Part shown: positions 16,795 through 24,648 of the stretch, one piece after another
Layout: each line of letters starts with the position of its first letter
How positions within the stretch are numbered: the first letter of the stretch is position 1
Source: Caulobacter sp.
GTDB lineage: Bacteria; Pseudomonadota; Alphaproteobacteria; Caulobacterales; Caulobacteraceae
DNA: 64,000 nucleotides
Reading direction: 5' to 3'
Assembly (NCBI GenBank): GCA_017745235.1
Contig: JAGHZU010000003.1
Span: 341,695-405,694 of the forward strand
Made by a program: the position numbers and the translations under genes
Notes under the pieces: model-generated
What the model was told of the DNA's origin: nothing
The model's database searches: none
The model's input: only the letters and a program-made list of their open reading frames with translations

Positions 16795-18117
16795 TTACTT
16801 CGCCGGATCGACCAGAGCCTGGTAAACCAGCGTGGCGGCGTCGGCGTCGATCCGGGCCAGGGCGGCGTCGGCCTCCTTGCCCAGGATGTGGATCATGCCC
16901 AGCATGAAGAGGTCGTTCTTCGGGTCGATCCAGAACCAGGTCCCGGCCGCTCCGCCCCAGCTATAGCTGCCCTCGCCCTGCAGCGTGCCTGCGCGGGCGG
17001 GGTTGGCGATCACCGCGAAGTCCAGGCCGAAACCCACGCCCCGGGCTGGCGAGAACGCCGCGCCCGGCGCCCCCATGACCACGTCGGACAGGTGATTTGC
17101 CGCCATCAGCTTGATCGTGCTCGGCGCCAGAATCCGCGCCCCGTCCAGCTCGCCACCGTTCAGCAGCATCTGTGCGAAGCGCGCGTAATCGTCGGTGGTC
17201 GAGACCAGTCCGCCGCCGCCCGAGGCCACGGCCGGCGGCTTGGTGACATCCAGCACCATGAAGCTGTCGGCTGGAACCAGCTTCCGCGTCTTGGGATCGA
17301 TCATGTACAGCGCCGCCAGGCGCTCGGCCTTGGCGGGGGGAGTCCAAAACGCCGTGTCGGTCATCTTGAGCGGCTGAAAGATCCGCGCGCGCATGAAATC
17401 GGCCAGGCTCATGCCCGACAGGCGTTCGACGATCAGGCCCTGCAGATCGACGGCGACGCTATAGCGCCACTCCGTTCCCGGCTGGCTGGCCAGGGGCAGC
17501 TTGGCCAGGCGGGCCAGGAACTCGTCGGGGGTCTTCGAGCCCAGCAGGCCGCTGTCGCGATAGGCCTTCTCGACCGGCTGGTCGGTGCGCAGGCCGTAGG
17601 CGAAGCCGCCGGTGTGGCTCATGATCTCGCGCATGGTCGGCGGCCGCGAGACAGGTTCGGTGATGAAACTGCCGTCGGGGTTCTGCCCCTTGTAGACCTT
17701 GAGGTCGGCCAGCTCCGGCAGGTACTTGGTCACCGGATCGTCCAGACGCCACTTGCCCTCTTCGAAGAGGATCATCATGGCCACGCCCGTGACCGGCTTG
17801 GTCTGGGAGTAGATGCGGAAGATCGTGTCCTTGGTCATCGGCGCACCGCCGACGGCCTTCTTCCCGTAGGTCTGGAACGAGACCACCTTGCCGTGGCGGG
17901 CCACCAGGGTTGTCGCCCCGGGCAGGTGACCTTGATCGACCAACCCTTGCATGAAGGCGTCCAGGCGCTTGAGACGCTCGGCCGAGAAGCCCTCGGCCTC
18001 GGGCGCGGCGGCGGACAGGACGGGCGCGACGGGCGCAGACCATGCCGCGCCGGGAGCCCACCCGCCCGTCAGGGCCAGGGCGGCCAAAGCCCCCGCCATC
18101 GTCCGCGTCATCCGCAT
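16795..18117 (-). CDS. Secreted serine hydrolase, beta-lactamase family
   Basis: A 440-residue exported protein of the PF00144 family. The signal peptide covers about residues 1-28 and ends AAWSA. SQTK (Ser104-Lys107) is the nucleophile motif, YSVAVD holds the second motif with Tyr, and WGGAAGTWFW supplies the C-terminal motif (GGAAG in place of KTG). Length and motifs match the EstB/family VIII esterase-like group. The ATG two codons downstream (18111) is an alternative start with better spacing from GGGAGGG. It is a distant paralogue of the hydrolase at 6411; 45 bases separate it from the reductase operon. Confidence 0.86.
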   Translation of the reverse strand: MRMTRTMAGALAALALTGGWAPGAAWSAPVAPVLSAAAPEAEGFSAERLKRLDAFMQGLVDQGHLPGATTLVARHGKVVSFQTYGKKAVGGAPMTKDTIFRIYSQTKPVTGVAMMILFEEGKWRLDDPVTKYLPELADLKVYKGQNPDGSFITEPVSRPPTMREIMSHTGGFAYGLRTDQPVEKAYRDSGLLGSKTPDEFLARLAKLPLASQPGTEWRYSVAVDLQGLIVERLSGMSLADFMRARIFQPLKMTDTAFWTPPAKAERLAALYMIDPKTRKLVPADSFMVLDVTKPPAVASGGGGLVSTTDDYARFAQMLLNGGELDGARILAPSTIKLMAANHLSDVVMGAPGAAFSPARGVGFGLDFAVIANPARAGTLQGEGSYSWGGAAGTWFWIDPKNDLFMLGMIHILGKEADAALARIDADAATLVYQALVDPAK

Positions 18118-18243
18118 CGCGCCCTCCCGAACACTTGTTTGAGAGCACCTTAACGCGCTTTGGCCATCCGGCAATGGCCGCAAGCCCATTGCCCGCGACC
18201 CGTCCTTGCGGCTAAGGAAGACGCCCGCGTCGACACGGCGCTG

Positions 18244-18318
18244 GCCGGATTAGCACAGCGGTAGTGCAGCGGTTTTGTAAACCGAAGGTCGCGGGTTCGA
18301 TCCCTGCATCCGGCACCA
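18244..18318 (+). tRNA. tRNA-Thr (anticodon TGT)
   Basis: A complete cloverleaf: acceptor stem GCCGGAT pairs with ATCCGGC, the D arm holds GCACAGCGGTAGTGC, anticodon stem CGGTT/AACCG encloses a loop with TGT, and the T arm reads GCGGGTTCGATCCCTGC. Discriminator A is followed by an encoded CCA. This tRNA reads ACA, and by wobble other ACN threonine codons. Confidence 0.95.
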
Positions 18319-18355
18319 CACTTCTTCAAACGTCGAACGCGATATGGCCTGGCGC

Positions 18356-18817
18356 CTAACGCACCAGCCGCCGGGCTAGACATTGCGCGCCCGCCACGGC
18401 GTCGCGCCAGGTGATGTCGAAGCCGGCGGCGTCGCCGTAATAGGGATCCGCCACGCTTTTGCCGACGCGCCCCTCGACCGCATCGAGCAGCAGCGACAGT
18501 TCGGCGGTCGCGTCGGCCGGAGCGATCCGCTTGAGGTCGGCCAGGTTGTCGCGATCCAGCGCCACGATGTGGGTGAAGCGGCGGAAGTCGTCCGGGGTGA
18601 CCTTGCGAGCCTGGTAATGACCGATCTCGACGCCGTTGCGGCGCGCCACGGCCTGCGCGCGACTGTCCGGCGGATCGCCGGCGTGCCAGCCGCCCGTGCC
18701 AGCGGAGTCGACCTCCACCGCCAGCCCCAGCCGCTCGGCCTCCTGGCGGAAAGCCGCTTCGGCCAGGGGGGAGCGACAAATGTTGCCCAGGCAGACGAAA
18801 AGGACGGCGGGCTTCAC
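18356..18817 (-). CDS. Low-molecular-weight protein-tyrosine phosphatase
   Basis: A 153-residue LMW-PTP. VLFVCLGNICRSPLAE carries the Cys9-x5-Arg15 phosphate loop at the N-terminus, and the general-acid aspartate is in ADPYYGD near residue 123. These enzymes dephosphorylate tyrosine kinases of exopolysaccharide systems or act as stress phosphatases. The GTG start overlaps the stop of the 74-residue gene by GTGA, so the two are coupled. The reading frame extends far upstream, but only from this GTG is it family-like. Confidence 0.93.
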   Translation of the reverse strand: MKPAVLFVCLGNICRSPLAEAAFRQEAERLGLAVEVDSAGTGGWHAGDPPDSRAQAVARRNGVEIGHYQARKVTPDDFRRFTHIVALDRDNLADLKRIAPADATAELSLLLDAVEGRVGKSVADPYYGDAAGFDITWRDAVAGAQCLARRLVR

Positions 18818-19038
18818 GCGCCCAGCAGCGCCTCGAAGCGGGCCACGTTCTCGGTCAGCCAGAGCTCCAGGCGCTCCAACTCGCTGATGTGGGTGTCGGT
18901 CACGTCCTGCGTCTCGCCCTCGGCGGTCTTGGCGTGGACCTTGGTCTCGCCCGAGCGCAGACCGCCCAGGCGCGCGCCCAGGGCGTCGAGTTCCTCGCGG
19001 TGCCGCTCGATCAGGCTCTTCAGCTCCGACTGGTTCAT
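18814..19038 (-). CDS. Small conserved-looking coiled-coil protein
   Basis: A 74-residue soluble protein, charged and mostly helical: an N-terminal helix LKSLIERHREELDALGARL, a turn with GETKVHAKTAEGETQDVTD, and a C-terminal helix ISELERLELWLTEN. No family is recognised with certainty. Translational coupling to the LMW phosphatase (GTGA) suggests a functional link, perhaps as a modulator. The ATG is followed by good alphaproteobacterial codon use throughout. Confidence 0.7.
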   Translation of the reverse strand: MNQSELKSLIERHREELDALGARLGGLRSGETKVHAKTAEGETQDVTDTHISELERLELWLTENVARFEALLGA

Positions 19039-19119
19039 CTCGACTCTCCGTACGCACGCGGCTCGATTCCGCCGCCCATCTTAGAACTCCGCCGCACGGG
19101 CGTCGATCATGCGGCTTGA

Positions 19120-19656
19120 AGGTTCGCCGACGCGGAGGCGGCCTTCGCCTGGCTACTGGAAAAGGCCGCATCGCCGGGCGTCGGCATCGCGCGCGTGGGC
19201 GTGGCGGGCGACTCGGCCGGCGCCTATCTGGCCGCGCCCCTGGCCGCTGCCCATCCCCGCGCAGTCCGCACGCAAGCCCTGCTCTTTCCCCTGGTCCAAC
19301 TGGACGACGCGACGTGGTCGCAGACCGTGCTTCGCGACTCCCGCGTGGTGGGCCGGCTGGCCGTGGCCTACATCAACGCCCAGATGGCCGGCGTCGCCGC
19401 GCCCTCGCTGCTGCACGCCGTCAACGCGCGCACCCCGCCTACCCTGATGATCGGCTGCACGCACCTGGACCCTGTCCATCCCGACGTCGAGCGCTACGCC
19501 CAGGCCCTGCGGACGGCCGGCGTGCCGGTCGAACTGACGGTCTATCCCACCCAGGCGCATGGCTTCGGCAACATGACCCATGTCTCGCCCGTCGCCGTCC
19601 AGGCTATCGACACGCTTGGCGCCCGCCTGGGCGAGGCGCTACGAGACGGGGGATGA
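19120..19656 (+). pseudogene. Alpha/beta hydrolase remnant, N-terminal half missing
   Basis: This frame encodes the C-terminal half of an HSL-type alpha/beta hydrolase: FADAEAAFAWLLEKAA, then GVAGDSAGAYLAA (nucleophile elbow GDSAG), LMIGCTHLDPV with the acid, and TQAHGFGN with the histidine. The frame is cut by TGA at 19117-19119. Only 80 bases separate it from the next gene, too little for the missing cap and HGGG oxyanion hole. Coding character begins upstream of the first usable start (GTG 19195), so this looks like a 5'-deleted gene. The catalytic triad survives, so residual expression is possible. Its stop overlaps the next start (ATGA). Confidence 0.75.
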
Positions 19657-20111
19657 GCACCACGATCTACATCGACGCCGACGCCTGCCCCGTAAAGGAC
19701 GAGGTCTACAAGGTGGCCGCGCGCTACGGCCTGAAGACCTTCGTAGTCTCCAACAGCTGGATCCGCGTGCCCCAGACCCCGGCCGTCGAGCAGATCGTGG
19801 TCGACGCTGGTCCCGACATCGCCGACGACTGGATCGCCGAACGCGCCGGGCCGGGCGACGTGGTCGTCACCAACGACATTCCCCTGGCCGATCGGGTGCT
19901 GAAAGCCGGCGGACAGGCGCTGGGCGCCAACGGCCGTTCGTTCACGGCCGATACGATCGGCTCGGCCCTGGCCTCGCGGATGATCGGCGAGCACCTGCGC
20001 TCGATGGGCGAGGTCACGCGCGGTCCCGCCGCCTTCGGCCCCGCCGATCGCTCGCGCTTTCTCCAGGCGCTGGACCAAGCCGTGGTCAAGGCCCGCCGCG
20101 TGGTCCGATGA
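19653..20111 (+). CDS. YaiI/YqxD (DUF188, UPF0178) family protein
   Basis: A 152-residue protein opening TIYIDADACPVKDEVYKVA, the DADACPVK signature of the UPF0178 family, followed by VVDAGPDIADDWIAE and VVTNDIPLADRVL. The fold is PIN/NYN-like with acidic residues in nuclease-like positions, but no activity is established. The longer frame starting at 19116 is a shadow of the hydrolase remnant. It overlaps both neighbours by four bases, so the three genes form a tight unit with arfB. Confidence 0.9.
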   Translation: MSTTIYIDADACPVKDEVYKVAARYGLKTFVVSNSWIRVPQTPAVEQIVVDAGPDIADDWIAERAGPGDVVVTNDIPLADRVLKAGGQALGANGRSFTADTIGSALASRMIGEHLRSMGEVTRGPAAFGPADRSRFLQALDQAVVKARRVVR

Positions 20112-20530
20112 TCGAGATCACCTCCTGGCTGCGCATCGACGAGGACGAGATCGTCGAGAAGGCTACGCGCGCCTCAGGTCCAGGCGGCCAGCACGTCAAC
20201 AAGACCTCGACGGCGATCGAGCTACGCTTCGACGTGCGCAACTCCCCGACCCTGCCCGAGGACGTCAAGACGCGACTGGAAGCCCTGGCCGGGAGCCGCC
20301 TGACCCAGGACGGGGTGCTAGTGCTGTTCGCCCAGGGCAGCCGCTCGCAAGAGATGAACCGCCAGGACGCCCGCGCGCGACTTGTCGAGCTGATCCGCCG
20401 CGCCACCGAAAAGCCCAAGCCACGCCGCGCGACCAAGCCGACCTATTCCAGCAAGCTGAAACGACTGGAGACAAAGGCCAAGCGGTCGGGGGTCAAGAGC
20501 GCGCGCGGTCGCCCTCGTCTGGACGATTGA
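20108..20530 (+). CDS. arfB: Peptidyl-tRNA hydrolase ArfB (YaeJ-like ribosome rescue factor)
   Basis: A 140-residue class I release-factor-like protein. The catalytic GGQ lies in SGPGGQHVNKTSTAIELRF (about 23-41), and the lysine/arginine-rich tail (KPKPRRATKPTYSSKLKR onward) is the part that enters the empty mRNA channel of stalled ribosomes. It hydrolyses peptidyl-tRNA on non-stop complexes. The start overlaps the stop of the UPF0178 gene by ATGA. With smpB also in the window, both main rescue routes are encoded here. Confidence 0.93.
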   Translation: MIEITSWLRIDEDEIVEKATRASGPGGQHVNKTSTAIELRFDVRNSPTLPEDVKTRLEALAGSRLTQDGVLVLFAQGSRSQEMNRQDARARLVELIRRATEKPKPRRATKPTYSSKLKRLETKAKRSGVKSARGRPRLDD

Positions 20531-20533
20531 AGC

Positions 20534-21058
20534 CTACCCTCGCTCCCAGGGCGCCAGGTGCGGGGGCGGACCATAGGACAGGATCTCGTGCGCCCATTCC
20601 GGCTCGTTGATCAGGCCGCCCAGCATCTTCTGCAGATAGGTGGCGAGGTTCGTCTGCTCCTCCTCGGTCAGTTCAGAGCAGACTTCCTGGTTGATCGGAT
20701 GGATGTCCTCACGAACCTTGGCCAGGATTTCGTGGCCGGCCTGGGTCAGGCGCACCACGACCTTGCGGCGGTCCGAGGCCTGGGTCCCGCGCTCGACCAA
20801 ACCGTCGCGGATCAGGCCGTCGACCGATCGGGTCAGGGTGGTGCGGTCAGCCGCCGACAGTCGCGCCAAACGCGTCATCGAGCATTCGCCGAAGCGCGCC
20901 AGCGAGGCCAGCGCAACCCATTTGCCGAAGTTCAGCCCATGCTGGGCGATGCAGTCGGCCGCCAGAGCGCGCCGATGCTGTTCCGTCTGATACATCAGAT
21001 AGCTGACATAGGCAGGCAACGGCAAACCGTGGCCCTCCCCCTGGTCAAAATCTGACAT
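20534..21058 (-). CDS. MarR-family transcriptional regulator
   Basis: A 174-residue winged-helix regulator. The DNA-binding helix region is CSMTRLARLSAADRTTLTRSV, followed by the wing LVERGTQASDRRKVVVRLT, whose D-x-R pair (SDRRK) is the MarR hallmark. Start MSDFDQGEG is preceded by a GGGGGGAA ribosome site; the upstream ATG would add 18 residues. The target and ligand are unknown. It converges on arfB with only three bases between stops. Confidence 0.92.
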   Translation of the reverse strand: MSDFDQGEGHGLPLPAYVSYLMYQTEQHRRALAADCIAQHGLNFGKWVALASLARFGECSMTRLARLSAADRTTLTRSVDGLIRDGLVERGTQASDRRKVVVRLTQAGHEILAKVREDIHPINQEVCSELTEEEQTNLATYLQKMLGGLINEPEWAHEILSYGPPPHLAPWERG

Positions 21059-21249
21059 GGTTCCCCCCATGCCGCCGGGCGTCTTCATGTCACAAGCTGA
21101 GCCGTCGCACAATCACGGCGCGCGGAAAGCCGCGCGTTCGCGCCCGAATGCACATTTTGGAAACTCCCCGCGCCGTTCCCCATGGCGCGAACGGCGGGAG
21201 AGCGCCGTTCGGAACGGTTAACGGAACTCCACGGCTACGGTTCCAGACA

Positions 21250-21281
21250 AAAGCCCCGCGAACCGGGTTCGCGGGGCTTTG
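21250..21281 (-). terminator. Rho-independent terminator of the gcrA-like operon
   Basis: A perfect 13-bp stem, AAGCCCCGCGAAC / GTTCGCGGGGCTT, with a three-base loop. Read on the minus strand it ends in TTTTG, right after the stop of the 72-residue gene. It therefore closes the gcrA-like/72-residue transcript. Confidence 0.85.
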
Positions 21282-21318
21282 GGTCTTGGTGGATCACCGG
21301 CCGTCGGCCGGACCCGGT

Positions 21319-21537
21319 CTAGTTCTGGGCGGCGTTGCGCGCCCGCCCTCGCGACAGCCAGTCGTCCGGATAGGTCTCACGCACGACGATCGACTTGAAC
21401 TGGCCCACGGGGATGCGGGTGTTCTCGCCCGGATTGAGATCGCGCGAGATCGAATGCCCCGCGAACTCCTCGATGATGGTGATCACCTGGCTGCTGCCGG
21501 CGATGTTCTCGATGAAGACCATATTCATTGGCGTCAT
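21319..21537 (-). CDS. Small hypothetical protein downstream of the gcrA-like gene
   Basis: A 72-residue protein, MTPMNMVFIENIAG onward, with a compact pattern of strands (SQVITIIEEF, GENTRIPVGQFKSIVV) and a short basic tail. No family is recognised. It follows the GcrA-like gene by 21 bases on the same strand and precedes a strong terminator, so it belongs to that operon. The lack of a signal peptide suggests a cytoplasmic protein. A second Met (residue 4) is an alternative start. Confidence 0.65.
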   Translation of the reverse strand: MTPMNMVFIENIAGSSQVITIIEEFAGHSISRDLNPGENTRIPVGQFKSIVVRETYPDDWLSRGRARNAAQN

Positions 21538-21558
21538 TCCGGAGATCGGGTTCGCGGC

Positions 21559-22050
21559 TCAGGCGGTATGCAGTTCGATCGCGTTGGGGCGACGGCTCCA
21601 GGCCTTCATGTCGGCCGGGCTCTGCAGCTTGCGGAAGGCGCCGCGGGCGTGGTCTTCGCAATACGACCCACGGGGAGACATCTTCTCCCGGCCGCAGAAG
21701 CCGAAGTCCATCGAGTCCGGATTGCCGATCGGCCAGCGGCACGAGTGGGTCGAAAGGCCCAGGATGTTGGCGGTCGGCTCCAGCTCGACCAGTTCGACCA
21801 CGCGGATCGATTGGCGGGGCGCGGCGGGGACGGCGTCGCGAACCACTCGGGCTCGCGGCGTACGGACGATGGCGCGAGCGGTTGTCCGGGGACGGACGGG
21901 CGTCTCGCGGACGGTGATGCCCAGGCGGTGGATCTTGCCGATCACGGCGCTTCGGCTAACGCCCCCCAGTTGTCGAGCCACTTGGCTCGCGCTCAGCCCC
22001 TCGAGCCACAGCTTACGAAGCGTGGCGGTCCGCTCTTCGTTCCAGTCCAT
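21559..22050 (-). CDS. GcrA-family cell-cycle regulator (divergent member)
   Basis: A 163-residue GcrA-family protein. The N-terminal DNA-binding domain reads EERTATLRKLWLEGLSASQ, then GGVSRSAVIGKIHRLG (about 5-45). A proline/arginine-rich linker follows. The C-terminal domain has CRWPIGNPDSMDFGFCGRE and GSYCEDHARGAFR, corresponding to the sigma-70-contacting domain with its Cys/His residues. GcrA is a cofactor of sigma-70 RNA polymerase active at methylated GANTC promoters. From memory, canonical Caulobacter GcrA has TRNAVIGKVHRLGLSGR here, so this is probably a paralogue rather than GcrA itself; gene symbol withheld. Confidence 0.8.
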   Translation of the reverse strand: MDWNEERTATLRKLWLEGLSASQVARQLGGVSRSAVIGKIHRLGITVRETPVRPRTTARAIVRTPRARVVRDAVPAAPRQSIRVVELVELEPTANILGLSTHSCRWPIGNPDSMDFGFCGREKMSPRGSYCEDHARGAFRKLQSPADMKAWSRRPNAIELHTA

Positions 22051-22339
22051 GATCTGGCTTCCATCCCGAACCGAGGCAGCCCCCTCGGCCCCATCTGCGT
22101 ACGTTTATGGTTAATTGCGGTCAATTTTTTATGTGCAGACCCACGGTTTGCAATCGGGCATTTTATCTTTTCAATCTGTAGGATAGCGGTCGTTGTCGCA
22201 GGGCGTTCTCCGAACTGTGGCGAGACATTGACGGAATAACGACGTTATATATTGGATTGTCCGACCCATAAGTGGGCAGGAAAATGAATGCGGCGCCGCG
22301 ACGCAGAGCTTGCGGCATAGTGTCAGTCGGGGATCGTAG

Positions 22340-22840
22340 ATGCGTCAGTACCAACTCGCCGTCGCGGCGGCTTTCTGCGTCGTTCTGGCCGGGTGCTCCA
22401 AGCCCGCCGACAGCGGTTCGGACTCGGCTCCGGCGCCGGCTTCCGCCCCGGCGGCGGCTCCGACCGACGCCGAGAAGAAGGCCCTGCTGGCCGCCCTTCC
22501 GGCTCCCTACAACACCGGCGACCTGCTGAATGGCCAGAGCAAGTTCGCCCTCTGCCGCTCCTGTCACACCATCACACAGGGCGGGCCGAACATGACCGGC
22601 CCCAACCTCTATGGCGTCTTCGGGCGCAAGGCCGGCAGCGTGGCCACCTACAAATACTCGGCCGCTGTGTCCGCCGCCGGCTTCGAGTGGGACGCCGATC
22701 ACCTGGACAAGTGGCTGGCCGACCCGCGCGGCTTCCTGCCAGGCACCAAGATGACCTTCGCGGGCTTGCACGACCCCAAGGACCGCATCGACCTCATCGC
22801 CTATCTGAAAGTCGAGACTGGCTACAAACCAAAGGGCTAG
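22340..22840 (+). CDS. Lipoprotein c-type cytochrome
   Basis: A 166-residue class I cytochrome c. The signal peptide ends in VLAGC, making Cys19 the likely lipidated residue; an Ala/Pro-rich linker (about 22-42) leads to the haem domain. C72-R-S-C75-H76 binds haem, and Met138 in TKMTFAGL is the probable sixth ligand. It resembles membrane-tethered CycM/c552-type electron carriers to terminal oxidases. The AT-richer region 22051-22339 upstream should hold its promoter and that of the divergent gcrA-like gene. Two NTF2-like genes follow closely. Confidence 0.92.
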   Translation: MRQYQLAVAAAFCVVLAGCSKPADSGSDSAPAPASAPAAAPTDAEKKALLAALPAPYNTGDLLNGQSKFALCRSCHTITQGGPNMTGPNLYGVFGRKAGSVATYKYSAAVSAAGFEWDADHLDKWLADPRGFLPGTKMTFAGLHDPKDRIDLIAYLKVETGYKPKG

Positions 22841-22845
22841 GGTGC

Positions 22846-23205
22846 ATGGACCCCCAGGCCCTGCTCGCGCCGTTCTACGAAGCCTACAATCGGCGGGACA
22901 TCCCCGCCGCCCTGCGCTTTCTGACGCCCGACGTCGACTGGCCCGACCTGGCCGAGGGCGGCCGCCTCATCGGCGCTGAAGCCCTGGCCGCCTCCTGGAA
23001 GCGGAACGTGCGGTCCATCCAGGTGGAAATGGCGCCGTTCGCCTATGGCGTGGCCTCCGACAACCGCCTGGTCGCCGATCTGGTCATGACGGTGCACAAC
23101 CTGCGGGGCCAGCTGTGGTCGGAAACCCTGGTGCGACACCTGTTCACCTTGCATGACGGACTTATCTCCAGGATGGACGTTGAACCCCTGGAAAGAAGGA
23201 TCTGA
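22846..23205 (+). CDS. NTF2/SnoaL-like protein, first of a tandem pair
   Basis: A 119-residue cone-shaped NTF2-fold protein: MDPQALLAPFYEAYNRRD, then LRFLTPDVDWPD, and the strands LVADLVMTVHNLRGQLWSET and VRHLFTLHDGLISRMD. The ATG was chosen because the frame upstream overlaps the cytochrome gene out of register. The family includes ketosteroid isomerases, polyketide cyclases and ligand-binding proteins; no catalytic residues can be assigned. The pair likely arose by duplication: the following gene has the same layout, three bases away. Confidence 0.82.
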   Translation: MDPQALLAPFYEAYNRRDIPAALRFLTPDVDWPDLAEGGRLIGAEALAASWKRNVRSIQVEMAPFAYGVASDNRLVADLVMTVHNLRGQLWSETLVRHLFTLHDGLISRMDVEPLERRI

Positions 23206-23208
23206 CCG

Positions 23209-23562
23209 ATGGATGCGGCGCAGGACCTGGTGCACCGGTTCCTCGACGCGCTCGACCGGCGCGACCTGGACGCCGTCGCTTCGTTGATCCATCCGCAAGG
23301 ACGCTTTCGCGACTATCTCAATCGCGGCGAGGTGACCGGCCCCGAAGGCATCCGCGACTTCCATCGTCGCCTGTTCGAGAGCCTGGACGTCCAGATCGAC
23401 AAGATCCTCGTCGAGACCATGGCGGACGGGCGCGTTCACGCCATCCTCCAGGTGGCCGTGCGCGACCAGGCCGGCCACCTTTGGTCCGACACTCGCGTGC
23501 ACGTGATCTACGAAGTCGCCGACGGCCTGATCCTGTCTCAAACCCTGGACGCCAAGGACTGA
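23209..23562 (+). CDS. NTF2/SnoaL-like protein, second of a tandem pair
   Basis: A 117-residue paralogue of the preceding gene: MDAAQDLVHRFLDALDRRD parallels the other's start, and HLWSDTRVHVIYEVADGLI parallels QLWSETLVRHLFTLHDGLI. The ATG is three bases after the neighbour's stop, preceded by AGAAGGAT. The two proteins may form a heterodimer or have diverged in ligand. No signal peptide is present, so it acts in the cytoplasm. Confidence 0.85.
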   Translation: MDAAQDLVHRFLDALDRRDLDAVASLIHPQGRFRDYLNRGEVTGPEGIRDFHRRLFESLDVQIDKILVETMADGRVHAILQVAVRDQAGHLWSDTRVHVIYEVADGLILSQTLDAKD

Positions 23563-23572
23563 TCCGGCTGGA

Positions 23573-23600
23573 TTGACGTATCGCGCCTCCCTGCTACCTA
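23573..23600 (+). promoter_or_regulatory. Housekeeping sigma promoter for the pepsin-like gene
   Basis: TTGACGT (23573-23579), a 13-base spacer and GCTACCTA (23593-23600) fit the Caulobacter housekeeping consensus TTGACGS-N10-14-GCTANAWC except at the last -10 base. It lies 26 bases before the start of the pepsin-like gene. Confidence 0.6.
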
Positions 23601-23625
23601 GAAGCGTGCGTCTTCGGGGGATCAC

Positions 23626-24648
23626 ATGCGTCTGGCCGCCCTCTTCGCCCTGCTGCTGTTGTCGACCGCACCCGCAACCAGCCAAGCCGCGCCTGCGCCG
23701 GCCGAGCGGATCGAGATTCCTATCTACCAGACGCGCTTTTCCAATGGCGTCATCCGCTACTGGATCCGGGTCGGCATCGACGGCGCCGCGCCGGTCGAGG
23801 TGATGCTCGACACCGGGTCGGTGGGAATGCACCTGCTGCCGGGCGCCCAGCCGCACGCGGCGCCGCACGGCCGTCCCGTCCGGGCCTCGTACGGCAGCGG
23901 CGTCGAATTGATCGGCGAGGCCGCGCCCACCGAATTGACCCTGGACCCGCGGATCAAGGTCACCGCCGAAGTCGACTGGACGCGCGAAGCCCGCTGTATC
24001 GAAGAGCGCCCCGAATGCCCTGCCCGGGACGTACCGATCGCCGACTACCGTATCGGCGGCGGCCCGCGGCGCGGCTTCCAGGCCATTCTCGGGATCGGAA
24101 CCCGGCGCGGGGCGGCCGACAATCCCTTGGCCCGCACAGCCACCGGCGCTTGGATCGTGGTCCTGCCCGCGCCGGACGACACGGGGCCGGGCAAGCTGAT
24201 CGTCAACGCCACCCCGGCCGATCGCGAACGCTTCGCCGTCCAGGTCCGGCTTCAACGACAAGCCGCCCAGGGCGACTACTGGTGGGACAACACCATACCC
24301 GTCTGCCTGAGCCGTGACGACCAGCCCCCCCTGTGCGGGCCGGCCATGCTGGACACCGGGGCCCCAAACCTGCGCTTCACCTCGGACAAGGAGCCCGACC
24401 AGGCCGCCTGGCCGGACGGGGCCCGAGTGACGCTCGCCTACGGCCCGGCCGACCACCCCGCGCTTCGCCAGACCTTCGTCGTCGGCAAGGGTCCCGGCGC
24501 CCGCGTCGAGTTCGGCCGCAAGATGCGCGCGGCGACTTGGGCGGGCCTCAACGCCGGCGCCCTGCCCTTCCAGGGCCTGGCCGTCTACTACGACGTCAAG
24601 CAGGGCGTGATTGGCCTGACCCCGCGTGAGACCTTCGCCGTCCCCTAG
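23626..24648 (+). CDS. Exported pepsin-like aspartic protease-fold protein
   Basis: A 340-residue exported protein with signal peptide MRLAALFALLLLSTAPA ending at SQA. Two Asp-Thr-Gly motifs are 181 residues apart: VMLDTGSVGMH (Asp62) and AMLDTGAPNLR (Asp243). This spacing and duplication match the bilobal pepsin/A1 fold, not the single-lobe retropepsin type. There are four cysteines (124, 131, 227, 237) that may form disulfides. True bacterial pepsins are uncommon; DUF3443-type proteins share the DTGS motif, so catalytic activity is not assured. Its stop shares CTAG with the convergent ThDP enzyme. Confidence 0.75.
   Translation: MRLAALFALLLLSTAPATSQAAPAPAERIEIPIYQTRFSNGVIRYWIRVGIDGAAPVEVMLDTGSVGMHLLPGAQPHAAPHGRPVRASYGSGVELIGEAAPTELTLDPRIKVTAEVDWTREARCIEERPECPARDVPIADYRIGGGPRRGFQAILGIGTRRGAADNPLARTATGAWIVVLPAPDDTGPGKLIVNATPADRERFAVQVRLQRQAAQGDYWWDNTIPVCLSRDDQPPLCGPAMLDTGAPNLRFTSDKEPDQAAWPDGARVTLAYGPADHPALRQTFVVGKGPGARVEFGRKMRAATWAGLNAGALPFQGLAVYYDVKQGVIGLTPRETFAVP

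Noticed and set aside
21119..21136. CGCGCGG-AAAG-CCGCGCG hairpin upstream of the marR gene
   Set aside because: A stable stem but without T-run or symmetry expected for an operator; likely a chance GC-rich hairpin.
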